Shown in pieces: positions 26,301 through 37,800 of a DNA stretch of 64,000 nt (the first letter of the stretch is position 1; each line of letters begins with the position of its first letter). This DNA is from Lineus longissimus. Lineage: Eukaryota; Nemertea; Pilidiophora; Heteronemertea; Lineidae. Location of the stretch: assembly GCF_910592395.1 (NCBI RefSeq), contig NC_088311.1, positions 9,300,501-9,364,500 on the forward strand, given 5' to 3'. The notes beneath the pieces were generated by a model that was not told the origin of the DNA, made no database searches, and saw nothing but the letters and a program-made list of their open reading frames with translations. A program made the position numbers and the translations under genes.

Positions 26301-29300
26301 GGTCAGCAGAATCTGAACGGCTCATTTAAATTGCTCGTATGAGCGCCATCTTGAAGTTGATTTAAGAACTGTTAGAGGCATTTCATTGGCCGGCCGGTAG
26401 GGATTCTCTGACTAGTGAATTCCTTGAAACTCATGAGACTATCAGGTTTCAAAAATCTTGAAATATGAAACTTGAATGAGCCTTCTGGGCTTGCGTACGA
26501 ATGCCACCTACTTCGGGCCATACTTCATTAAAGCTCGAAGGAAACCATTGTGTCACCTGACTTTATGGTGAAAGTCATTGAAGCTTTTCAATCGTCGAAT
26601 GAGACTGTAAAAGTGGAATCATTCCTACCGGCCCAGGCTAGAGGGAAGCCTTACACGCCAGAGGTATCAATCCCCGGCAAGGCCTTGGTGTTTTTTCACA
26701 ATTACAAGGCCATGGTTTCTCGCCCATTCTAAATGGTACACGACGCCTTTGTCCCCTGTTTCATTAGCCGAAACTGGCTGGTGTGCTCTTGAACAAACCT
26801 TTTTGAAACGAGGAAAACCATTAAAAGCGTTCGACTGCATAAGCTAGGAGATTTTAGCATCTTGTCATAATCTTGATCTTGATTATGAATAGGCTTATTA
26901 GTCATCAGAGCCTGGTAAGATTCGCCAGCAAGTTTTTGAATGTAGTTTTCACTTAAGCATATCATAAGCTTATCTCAAAAGAAACAAATAATACAATTTG
27001 ATTCTGAGAGATATCTGCCCGGCTTCTTTGTGGTGTGACTAACCAAGACGTGGTCAGCAACATGACGCCAGAGATTTTTACTGGGATTACCCTTTCATGC
27101 ATATCAAATGATGTTATAACACATTACCATTCTCCACGTGGTGGTTTCTTTGCTCTTGCCACTAAAGGAATGGACACATGGCTTAGTCATCGATGCAAAT
27201 GCTTATAGACAGAGGTTGAAAAAAGGTGTTGCTTTTAGGCAAATATCACTTTGAAGTTGACTAATGAATCACATCACGTCCAGGGGCAGACTATAAAAAC
27301 TAAGGTACTTTACTTTTTGAGGATATCAATGGTTTTTCAGTCTAATCTGAGCAGGTCTTATCTTTTCCAATCTTGTCATGTCATCACCGCTCATGCTCTT
27401 TCACTTACATATAATATCAAGAGTCGCCTAAAATCCGTCCAATGTGGCCAACGTTGTCTATGGTTACCACCGACCGCGTCCGAATTTGTTCAACCCCTAT
27501 TGCGCCAAGCCATATCTTCCGCTCGACTAGACCGTCCATCAGTTCCCATTATATGAGTGATGTCTCCACGGGATTAGACCATATTCTAATGTATTATTAA
27601 CTACATACGGTGCAGCTCAGTCTAGCATGTGGAGAGGGGGCCATGATGAGGTTCTAATAGCCAGGAGCCAGCAGTAACCACCATTTACTCTGTGGCGCAA
27701 TCCGCTGATTTCCTATTATACTGCAGCTAATACATAATCAGCAACCCAAGGGGACTGGGTGGTGTGCAAGGGATACACTCTCCAACCAGATGACACCAGC
27801 AGCTTGTCGCTTAACTTGCTTTAGGAGACTAACCAGTGTGGACCACGAGAGTGAAGGTAGTGTTACGTGTATGTTCCAAGGGTATAAGCGAGGGTTTCGC
27901 CAAACTAGTGTACTAATGGTAGATAGTATTTGACAGAGAGTTAATTATCTTTGTCGAATCTACCTCTGGTACAAGTGTTCAACATCATATCCCCGTTATG
28001 ACTGTATGGTGGGCTTACGAGCCTGATTCGCTCGGTAAGTAAATATGGCTGCAGAAACACTAGCTTTCGTAGTTTAAACTAAGACTTTCTTCTCTTCTTT
28101 CTTCCTCAAATCGACAATAGGCAGGGTTCGCACTCTGTACACCGGCAAGGTACGAAGTAGAGGTCCTGTGCTCATTTTCGCAGCGTAAACGATCTGTTGT
28201 ATTAAGTTGGGGGGAACCGGATAGATGCATTTTCAAATCATCGATGAGATACATTTATATACTTCGTACTTCATACTTCGTCGTACGTAGCTCTTGGTAA
28301 GGCTTGCGAAACTTGCCAGCTTTTAAATTCCTATACCCTGGTCTCTTTCAACGGGTACTCTTTCGCCGCGGTAGACAGTATAAACCACCGATCTCCACGT
28401 CTCTTGGGAGATACAAAGACAATTCAAGAGTACAGTATTACCTTAATTCCGATAGACCGTCGGTTCGAGTTTATCAGGGTTGTTCTCTTGGGGTTTCATT
28501 TGATAAGAATCGGATGATGATTTTTTTCTCGATAAGCTAAACTTCCAATTCTCTTGGTGTTTGAAATAAGTTTCAGAGCGAAGTGTTGAATATTTTGCAT
28601 TTGAAAAACGCCACTATTTTCTGTTTGCTGATAATTTCAATTGTGAAAGTGTGATATACAATATAGTACCTTCGCATCAGTCTGTGCCACAGAATCATTT
28701 TTCCACGAGATCGCATTTTCTTGAAAAATGGGAAGCATAACTAGCGATCAATCTGAAGCGGCAAACTTGGTTAAAAATCCTTACGGCGGGATAAGAAATG
28801 ATGTGACGGCGAGTGCATGGAGTGTACTTTAATACATGTACATCGCATCCTATTTTATTATCAATGTTTGATATTAGCACATTTATATCACAACATATTT
28901 GACTGTAAGCCAAATATGACACTTTCGCTCGATCAAGCAGAAGAAATCAGTAAATGAAAAAATGATTTCTTATTATAATATACATGTATACATGTTGGGG
29001 CCACTGGTTTCTGTGTGGAAGCACTTGGTGAATCATCTGCAGACACCAAATTTGAGTTGAACTTGTTAAGGCAAATCATAAACGGTATCCATTTGATGCT
29101 CGTGCGATTCATTGCCTGTGCTCCCTGCTGATCCCCAAACGTTCCCGCGCAAGTTTGTTTGAGGGTAAAATGAGAAACAGTACGCTTTTGCAACAAGTAA
29201 CTTCCAGCACGTTTCACCACATTGGACGATGTTGGGGATGGGTAGTTCGGGGTTCCATCAATCTACTGCCTAATGTCTAGTGCCTGAGTGGTACAGGGAC

Positions 29301-31601
29301 AGTTGATTGGTAAATAATGATTGTGGGTACCCAAGGGGAACACAAGATAGACAATGATTGGTTGTGACTGATTGTTGGGAGGAAATCCCACTGGAATCGC
29401 AGATTGATGGGCGTCGTACTTGAAAACTCCACGAGCTGCATTCGCAGTTTATCATTGCAGGGGCAAGATTTTTACGCTATTTTGCTGTCGATTTGACAAT
29501 TCGTGACAGCGCCCCATCCATTAACGCGTGTGGCGCTGAATCTTAAATTACGGGCTATGATATTTGGGACAGTCTGGCGAGCAACTGTTGGATTTCGTCC
29601 GTTGTTGCCAAGTTGCAGCTAAAAAAACCCGACTCACCCTCCTGCTGACGCGATTTTGGCAATGAGGTTTTAAGGTAAAAGACTGATTGTCCGAGATATG
29701 GTCAATGCTCTTGCTTCTAATTCTCTCATGCTGTGATTGTTTTACCACATTTATCACTTGGTATCTGAGCTAGATCAAACTCAGCCGAGCGGTTGAACGC
29801 TGCAGTGTTACACCATGTGCATTATCTATTAGCTCTGCTCCGATGGGCCCTGTTTCGTGGCCGAATGTACTTAACGTGATTTCAACGGACCATTAATGTC
29901 TGAATCCAACTGATCCATGCACTCTGACATATTGCACCAACTCCTTTGGGATATACATCCGCTGGTTTATTTATTTAGGGAACAATTGCTTGCTCCACAA
30001 GGCTGTGGTTACCAAACCTGGCGATTTAGACATGTTCGATTTATCGGATGAAAAAGGGCGCGATACGTCAACAACACAAGTTAATGCAACACACTCGTTC
30101 AACTGCATAAGAAAGTGACATAACACATTAGCTTTGGCATTAAGGTTGAATTGAGTTAAAACCCCCCTGAAGGCATGACACACACGCATCGAAGTTATCG
30201 TATTCTGCATGAAGTATTATATTGAAAGCAATCCCGCTCCGACAATCTCTCGGATGATTCATAAGCTGTCGCTATTGCTAGGCTAGGCTAGCCTGTTGAG
30301 CATCGCCAGAGGTGGTGAACGGGACTGAGTGTATCATGTACAGTGCAAACACTCTAACAAATTCAACAGGAGAATTATTGAATCATCCCCGTCAGCTTTT
30401 GAAGGAAGTATAAGCGGTGATGAGGAATATCAAACTGATGTGTAGCAGATAGTATGATTCATGTTCCTTGTTATATAAGCGGGTAACCTACATGTTTTGG
30501 CATTGCTTAGCTTTCAGGCTGTGGAGGAAATTCCTCTGGGTCATGAACGGGCGTTCATATGCAACACTGGTGTACAGCGAGTGAAAATTTGGTGTACCGG
30601 TAGTATTTGAAAAAGCATGCCATACAGCATCGTCGAATACCAGGATCAGTTCCTTGCTCCTCCCTCGCACACATCACTGCGCTCATCCATGTAAGCTCGG
30701 TATAAGTGCCGAGAGTGAAAGGCACTGCAACTCAGGATGGCGGTACAGGAACGATATGGCTACCGTCGGACACCGTATACGTTCACTCGAATAGATTACT
30801 ATCATGCACTTTATATTTGGTCTGCAGTGTGCACGGTACAAACACCTACCTTCGTGTGTTTTACATGTATTTGGTACTGATTTATTATTATTTTTATTTT
30901 CAGCAATACTGTTAATTTAAAAGGGTAAATAGATTTCAGTTTTGGCCCCTTGTCCCTGCACACGGTGAAATTATTTCCTTTACAGTCACAATTCCTATTT
31001 ACCTCCTGACACTGCAAAATTGGTTCATAACATTTTCGGGATTTTCACAATAACCACAACGGTAATGTTCTCACGCATGTCACAATATCTTTAACACCAG
31101 GTAACGGAACTCTGCACTCAAACGGCGATGCTTTTGCATTTGCGAGCCAGTTTTATATAGCTTGCTTTGAAAATGAGAGTACACTGGCCATGCGCTTCGG
31201 CTGCCTCTCACGACTGGCAAGAATAGAGAAGCCTGCACTTCTCCCTGCTATTGGCATAATAAGACTAAAATTAGTCGAGATGTAAATAAGCATCGTAAAA
31301 GCCTAAATATTTGGCTGCATGGTAACCGAAGCTATTTCTTTCAGTCAGTTGTCTAATGATTTCGTGACCAGTATCATGTAGGAGCCAGTTTTCGCGGGTC
31401 TTATCACTAAGTGCAGATTTACTAGCTTCCAGCGATTCCATACACGCAAAAGCTTATTTATTACGAAATTTGAGATCAATAACGAAATATCTGGGGTGCT
31501 GCGTGGATGTTTTAAGCGTGAATTAATCTTGAAATCGCTCACTGAAAGATCGATGCAGACCAAAACAAATCCGAAGCGGCTCCCCCATTTTCGCGGGTAT
31601 T

Positions 31602-31611
31602 GCGCATGCGC
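31602..31611. promoter_or_regulatory. GCGCATGCGC palindrome (NRF-1-type site)
   Basis: A perfect 10-bp palindrome identical to the core recognised by NRF-1-type factors in animal promoters. It is a match to a short motif only; no transcription start is demonstrated nearby. Confidence 0.35.
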
Positions 31612-31697
31612 GTCTACGGTGGCCCAGAAGGCTTCAATTCATCAATTAAGAGTGCCAAGATATAAGTCAGGTAAACGGTTGTGAACGGGCATGTTAA

Positions 31698-31752
31698 AAT
31701 GGGATGGGTATCTAGAGTGAATTATAATGGGATGGGTATCTAGAGTGAATTA
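31698..31752. repeat. Tandem duplication of a 28-bp unit
   Basis: Two identical adjacent copies of a unit starting AATGGGATGGGTATCTAGAG (31698-31725 and 31726-31752). They abut the left end of the inverted-repeat element at 31757. Confidence 0.9.
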
Positions 31753-31756
31753 ATCT

Positions 31757-32149
31757 ATAGCTGCGCTTACACCACGAAATATTGGTGGACCAATTGCACT
31801 TACACCACCACATTGCCGCGACAAATTGGTTCGGCAATCCATTGCCGATACAAATTGCCGAGCGAATTTGTCCCACCAAGCTTGATGGTCCAAATTCGCC
31901 CGGCTTGTTAAAAGCTCGGCTTTGTCGTGGTGTACGCGCAAATGGATCGGCAATTAGCTAGTTAGATGGTTCGGCTCCAGGCGGCGCTTTCGAAATGCGC
32001 ATGCAATTTATTGTTTGCCCGCCATCTGTAGCCGGATTTTATAACTAGCTGCAGCGCTGGTGTAAGCGCTTGGTGGATTTTCGATGGTGCGGCATTGGTT
32101 CCCGAACCAAGATTGGTGGTCCATTTTCAGGTGGTGTAAGTGCGGCTAT
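31757..32149. mobile_element. Non-autonomous inverted-repeat element, about 393 bp
   Basis: The left end ATAGCTGCGCTTACACCAC (31757) matches the complement of the right end, GTGGTGTAAGTGCGGCTAT (to 32149), with two mismatches. A subterminal GGTGGACCAAT is also mirrored as ATTGGTGGTCC. The CACTTACACCAC core is repeated a second time inside the left end (about 31797). No convincing ORF lies inside. It lies about 330 bp beyond the stop codon of the pogo-like gene; the ends are not pogo-like in any way I can show, so a relation is unproven. Confidence 0.72.
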
Positions 32150-32330
32150 TAACTCCCTATAATTACCTTCCTAAGTGATACCTTAGGTAAAACACCTGAA
32201 TGCAGTCCTTTGGGGTCATCAAGGATTGATATGATAATGATATCTATTTACAAAGTAGGTTCTAAGCTATAATACACTGTTTCATAGATATTGACATAGA
32301 TACACTATTTACATATTCATTGCAAATTAA

Positions 32331-32443
32331 GGGCCATCCATTTGAATATACTTGCATCTAAGTGCCCCCCCCCCCCAAACAATTTGGACAACCAAAACTT
32401 TACAACAGGCCCCAAATGCTTCTGATATCAAGTGGATGGCCCC
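32331..32443. mobile_element. Short palindromic element, about 113 bp
   Basis: GGGCCATCCATTTGAATAT at 32331 is mirrored by ATATCAAGTGGATGGCCCC ending at 32443. The interior contains a run of 12 C (32365-32376). The structure can fold into a hairpin. It ends about 40 bp beyond the transposase stop codon, so it may be part of the element's 3' region or an independent MITE. No target-site duplication was evident. Confidence 0.55.
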
Positions 32444-32481
32444 AGATGAGATGTTAAGTCGGTGGGTCTAATAATCTTATT

Positions 32482-34067
32482 CTAATTACAGTGGGGACAG
32501 AGGAAGGAGTCAGAGCGACGGACAACCCTGACAGGACTGCAATATTTCAGGTGGCACCAGTGGCCACAGTGATCACATTCCGCCCAGTTGAAAATTTCAA
32601 GGATGTATGTTGGATGAGGTGGCGTCCACTTTTTGCACACGCAACAAAGTTTTGATGGATCGGTTGGCTGATCATCGTCATCATCACTGCTGCTGGCATG
32701 GTCTTCAGGGGTCGGCCTAGTTGACGATGGTCCAGCCTCTGCAACATCTGCTTCCATGGGCTCAGGGATGATGTCAGGTGTCTGCTGAAGTGGAGTGGCC
32801 GGAGTCTCAATCAAGGGTGCTGACTCTTCTTCCGTTACACCGGTCTTTTGGTTATTAATTGGATGGTCATCCTCGGTTATTGCGCCAAAGAATGTTGGTG
32901 CCCTCTTCCTCTTCTTGGTTGGTGGTGTGGTTGGTCGGGGTATCCTATCTGCGAGAAATTTATCAGCTGCGTTGACATCCTGGGAGTGGATGGAGTCTTT
33001 AGTGGTAGGACGATGGGTGACGGACTGGTTGGGGAGATAGTCACTCTCAGGAATCTTGGTGGCGTCAAAAGGATGAATCCCTGTTTTCTTAAAAGAACTG
33101 ATGAGGTTAGCAGGAGCAAGGCCCTTTGGATAGGCCTTGCATACCATAGGGCAGATGTCATATCGGGTGATGAGTCTTCCAGGATTGGTCCTCAAGAAGC
33201 TTGCCATCTCCCTGTTGAGAGCGCGCTTGAAAGGTCCAAAGCATGCCACATCCAGGGGCTGCAATCTGTGTGAGGTGTGAGGAGGCAATACAAACAGAAT
33301 TATATTTTGAGACTTGGCCCAGTTGATGATCTCAGAGTTAATGTGGCTTTTGTGTCCATCATACAGGAGGATGATGTGCTGCTCTGGGTCGTTCCTGCGG
33401 ACGATGTACTTCAGGAAATGTTCTGTTATATACTTTCTAAACACTGTACCATTTGACCAGCCATTATCACTCATAGTAGAGGCTGCTCCAGGCATAGCTC
33501 CTTGCATCAGGTCTGCGTTGGCACGTTTTCCGGCAAATACAAAGTACGGGGGCATAGCATTCCCTATTGCATTCCCACATGCAAGAACTGTGGTGATCGC
33601 GCCTCGAGTAGATGTGATTGCTGGCAGGCGTTCATTGACAGGGCCAACAATCCGTGGTGGGTTGTGCTCTGTATTCACACCTGTCTCATCGAGGTTGTAT
33701 ATCAATTCAGGCTTGTCCATGAGATTATACTTTTGGAGGATAGCTTTGAGATCATTATAATACTTGTCAATTAGTTCTTTGTTAAAGGCTTTAGCCCTTA
33801 ACATGCTTAATGATCTTGGTGTCTGTAACTGTAAACTTGGCCATCTTGACATGAAGCCGGAATACCATTTGAAGGACAATGGCTTCTGTGTTGGTGTAGT
33901 CTTTACCAATGATAAGAGAAGGTCATTTCCGAGGTGAACGATGTCTTGCCTGGTGTATCCATATCCTCTTCTTGCCATATCTTCAATATGCTCCACCATG
34001 GTGCGCTCGACATCAGGGGCGAGGATAGTTGGAGGGCCAGAACGCTTTGTGTCGGGTCTTATTCTCC
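32482..34067 (-). CDS. Transposase exon 3: DDE_1-type catalytic core, acidic region and PHD-like zinc finger
   Basis: The exon enters with two bases (acceptor ttcaatttcag on the - strand) and ends at TAG, 527 full codons later. The catalytic motifs are YNLDETG (Asp182 of the joined protein), LLYDGHKSH (Asp292) and HRLQPLDVACFGPFK (Asp328). The last two Asp have 35 residues between them, a DD35D spacing within the pogo range. An FKKTGIHPFD motif follows, as is usual after the core in Tigger/jerky-type transposases. The C-terminal end has C-x2-C (530/533), C-x2-C (553/556), W559-x-H561, C565 and C-x2-C (579/582). This is a PHD-like zinc-binding pattern that could read chromatin marks. The ATG at 33999 is internal; conserved sequence extends upstream through the splice junction (GRIRPDTKRSGPPTIL). 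Confidence 0.92.
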
Positions 34068-34219
34068 CTGAAATTGAAGAAAACCATTGATAAGTTAGGA
34101 TGCATTGATAACAAATGGCAATTCATTTCTATATTTAAGTAATTAAACTAGCCTAATGGTGAATAATTTAATAAATATCTGAAAAGAATCTCCATGTCTT
34201 AAGCTACTTCTTTACTTAC

Positions 34220-34370
34220 CAGCAACACGGTCCCTTAATGTTGTTTCTGGGACACCAAAGAGTTGAGATGCTTTCCATGGTCCAGCAGCACCAGAAATAA
34301 CAAAATCATAGGCCTTTTCAAGAGATTCAAGGTTATATCGGCGGTAACCACCAGCCTTCATTGGAGTTTT
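34220..34370 (-). CDS. Transposase exon 2: psq/CENP-B-like helix-turn-helix
   Basis: On the - strand the acceptor is tttctttcag and the donor is G|gtaagt. The exon is 151 nt and leaves in phase 1. It encodes KTPMKAGGYRRYNLESLEKA, then YDFVISGAAGPWKASQLFG, then VPETTLRDRVAG. The Y....L..A...V..G....KA...FGVP.TTLRDR.AG pattern is the pipsqueak/pogo N-terminal helix-turn-helix that binds the transposon ends. It joins exon 3 through a split Gly codon. Stop-free reading and conserved residues on both sides of each junction support the exon structure. Confidence 0.88.
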
Positions 34371-34629
34371 CTGAAAGAAATCCAGTTAATTTCTTTTAAA
34401 GAAGGTAGAAATCACCACACCCCCATAATAATAATTAAATATAACGTACAACAATGTATAAATATAATCATTTTATTGCACTGATCACATAAATATGACA
34501 GTAAAATTGCAGGAAAATGGAATATAAGCCTTAACAGTATGATAATAATCATTAAATTTTCATCTAGTCTTAAAAGGGTTAACAACACCCTTTATAACAT
34601 TTCTAATGAGCCACCATACTTTTTGTTAC

Positions 34630-34639
34630 GCGCATGCGC
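34630..34639. promoter_or_regulatory. GCGCATGCGC palindrome inside transposase intron 1 (NRF-1-type site)
   Basis: A second perfect copy of the palindrome lies in the 433-bp intron between the first and second coding exons of the pogo-like gene, about 180 bp downstream of the ATG. It could act in that gene's promoter region. This is inferred from the motif alone. Confidence 0.35.
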
Positions 34640-34803
34640 AGTGCGTGCCTCATTATTTATGCGAGCGCTCTTAGCGCCGCACAGTGACGCTCTAACAAAC
34701 CCTTTCTTATCAGTGATATAAGCGACTGATTGTTGTGTTTCTGTGTAGTGCATGATCCATGGTATTGACCCAGTGTTTTGAAGGAAATTAGAGAATTGCT
34801 TAC

Positions 34804-34818
34804 CTGTTTAGTACGCAT
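34804..34818 (-). CDS. Transposase exon 1: start codon and MRTKQ
   Basis: On the - strand ATG CGT ACT AAA CAG is followed directly by gtaagc, giving a five-residue first coding exon (MRTKQ) that splices in phase 0 to KTPMKAG. A short basic N-terminus ahead of the psq-type helix-turn-helix is common in this transposase family. The start is chosen because it is the nearest ATG with a matching phase and a good donor. No alternative in-frame start exists within exon 2 before the conserved block except the Met in KTPMKAG. Confidence 0.65.
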
Positions 34819-37800
34819 TTTGGGCGCTTTCTTTGCGGAACGAAATGAAAATCAAAAATCAGAAAATTTCTTCTCTGGAAACGAAGTGACGCGCGAGAAA
34901 ACGGGAAAAAACGGGTTTTCGCGAAATTGGGGATGACTCGAAAATGGGGAGCAGCACCATACATTCACAATATTGAATGGGTCAAGGCTTATTTTAAAAA
35001 AGTATTGGTTGTTATTCCCTCCGGATCGTATTTTGACCTGACTAGTATTACATTTGCTAAGATATAATCCTATTCTCTTCAAATATATATCTACTTCACA
35101 GGGCTGAACATCTAAAAAAATCTTAGTTTTTAGTTTTGCTTCCTGCATGTTCGATGATACTATGTAGTTATCAAAGCAGACATATTGTGACATTCGATTT
35201 TAAGCTTTCAATGTTACTTTGTCATTAGATCGGGCAAAAGAGATAGAAATCTAGGGATCAACATCATATTTCGTATTTTTTATTGGTGAAATTCGTTACA
35301 AAATGCCTGACATAAAGCTTTTATGGATGTGTATCATTGAATTTTGTTTTTGTTGCTTTGTCTTGATATATTCTATCCCTTGATATAATTTTCATTGCTT
35401 TTACATGTAGTTTTCACAATACATGTAGTTTAAAATGAGCGTCCTTGATCCTTTATTTGTTTTCTATGTCGAGATATATTCCAGGCTAGGGTATTTTATT
35501 TCAGCGTATTTTATTGAAAGCTTTCCCGTTAATTTATCCCATCCATGAAGTCCGAGGAAACCATCATTAGGTCAACTTTTTGCGGAATTTGTTCAGCATT
35601 TTTTTCCAAGAATGCCTGCAGATACGGGCATGGATATGGGTTTCGAACGACTGACAAAATGTAATTCGTGTATCTGTAACTAAACGAGCCTGTTGGTACC
35701 TGATGGCGTCATACCTATCAGCCAGATACTCCGGACTTAGGTATGGAATACTGATCTTTCAACTCAATCATTGGTTGACTTATACCAGACACCGTGGCTA
35801 TATTAGAGCTAAATCCTTCTAAAGTTTTTCGAATTCCATCTACTATGACGTACATGTAAATGCCCATCAGCACCATTAGCCGGCGAGCGCCAATACTTAC
35901 TGCACCTCATCTGCGAGAGTATAAGTGTCAACACATATCGACAAGTTGCACTAATCATGGCAACATTTATGTGAAGCTTTTGTCACTTGTTGGCGAGATG
36001 GTAAGCAGAATCATCTGGTATTACCATCACGAAGCAATCAATTGTGATCAAGTATAGACATAATGGTTTAGATCAACTATTAGGGAAGCCTACTCACATG
36101 GACAAACGCATTATCCTGTTCATGGTTGTTGTTGCTAATGTCTTTGCCAATGGCTTGAAGAGATCTTTACTGAGCCAATCGTGTGACGAATCATTGTTCC
36201 ATTTATCACAATGACTGTATAATCAGCGAGCATGAGAATGGCAAAAGATGGTCCTATGTCAACATGATGATTGCTGTTTAGTATGGATACCGGCAGAATT
36301 GTCTGTTAGGCGCGTCATGGGTCGCCATTTGGGTTATTCCTTTTGTAGGGAAATGATCTCACTGCAAGCCTAAACTCATTTTCTTTCTCTTGTCATTACT
36401 TCCTAACTACCAGATCCAAGCAACAACGGCCAATGATTAGCCCGAACGTTTTGGCTGCAATCCATGCTGTTCCTTCGGCAGGCTTCTTTTCACTTTAGAG
36501 TATTTTATGGGTTTGAAGGACAATTCTTTGGATTATCGATGACTTTTTGTGGATATTACGGTTTTGTCTAAACCATTAACACAGTGTCATCATGGCTGCT
36601 TACAATTATTTTCTTTATTCTTTTCTGCTGTGGCCATTAGCACATGGAATAATCACAAAATCGTCGGAAAATTCAATTACCAGAATACCTTTGGAAATGT
36701 ATGGTGGTCAGATATGCTACCCAACCTACATTTCCTCATTAACCAAGGAGACAGCTATGTCAGTATTAAGATTACCAGATAAAAACGAAATTAGGAATGA
36801 AATGCCTAAGTCTTACTTTGGTATTCGGTTGCCATACCCCTTCATTTCTTGCAAAATTATTTTCTCCGAATGACATTCTTATCAGACGGACTAATAGGCG
36901 AAAAAGGCTGTCCGTAATGCCTGTATATTCCGCACGACGAATGACCAACGGACAGCTGATGAGCTCTAGCGGAGTGTAGTCCTACACTTGACTCAACGCA
37001 ATGGTTGCCGTATGAAAGTAGTTAATTAATATTCCAGTAATGCTGCAAAGAGATGTGACATCATTCCGATTGAAATGGGTCCCTGGTCGAGTAACCATAT
37101 TTCTTGGCCTTCTGGGCCGAAGTGAGTCAGAATATTGCACCGGCCACTCTCACCATCTTTGTATCGTTTTAGCCTAGCGGTTAGGAACCTTGATGAACTG
37201 ATCAGTGGAAGTGGCCATTAGCATAGGTGCCGTGGAAGGAATTCTAATGAAGATACGTTTCTACTTTTACTTTAGATAAACCAAGTAATGTCATCTAACG
37301 CACCGTTTCTGTACTTCGATGAGATTGCGAACACCATGTTTGGATTTCATCGCTTCTTCTGAGTAAACCTGTCGTACCATTGACAGTTCCAGGTCTTTTC
37401 TGTCATGTTGCCACGCACTCATGATACTGCTGAAAAGGTTCAGTTCCTCATTTCTGTCAGACAAATGCTATAGATATCATTGTACACTGCACATATCCCC
37501 AAGACAGCTTTACTTAGAGTGTTGACTTATGGCGGATGATTTGGCTGCACACTATAATCACACATCAAATGGCTCCCCAGACATTTGGATGAGCAAGGCG
37601 AATATTGAAATCGTCATGCTAAATCACGTCAATGACATATAATGATACTTTACTGAGGGGCATTTAGCGTGTTGCGACACCTTAGTGATCTCAGGGTCGA
37701 CTTGGGAACCCCATTGAATAAATACTTTTGTCAGATTTTAGAGAAACAAGATTTTAATAACATAACGCAGTTGTGCTGATTTGTTACCAATTGTCGGATG

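Larger units (their letters stand above)
32482..34818 (-). mobile_element. Pogo/Tigger-like DDE transposon gene with PHD-like finger (583 aa, three exons)
   Basis: The coding part of a DNA transposon lies antisense inside intron 1 of the host gene. Three exons (34804-34818, 34220-34370, 32482-34067) join in frame to 583 residues. Order of parts: psq/CENP-B-type helix-turn-helix (about 12-55), an HTH/linker region (about 57-150), a DDE catalytic core (Asp182, Asp292, Asp328), a Lys/Arg-rich nuclear-localisation-like KKRKR (440-444), an acidic SSSDDDDD run (515-521) and a C4HC3 PHD-like finger (530-582). No stop or frameshift interrupts it. The terminal inverted repeats of this element were not resolved. 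Two other inverted-repeat elements lie just beyond the stop codon. It may be a recently active element or a captured gene. Confidence 0.88.

Noticed and set aside
31496-31684. 62-codon frame next to a GCGCATGCGC site and a possible donor
   Set aside because: No homology and no partner exon; probably chance.
33999-34001. ATG at 33999 as the start of the transposase
   Set aside because: Conserved in-frame sequence continues upstream to a splice acceptor and joins a helix-turn-helix exon, so this Met is internal (residue 79).
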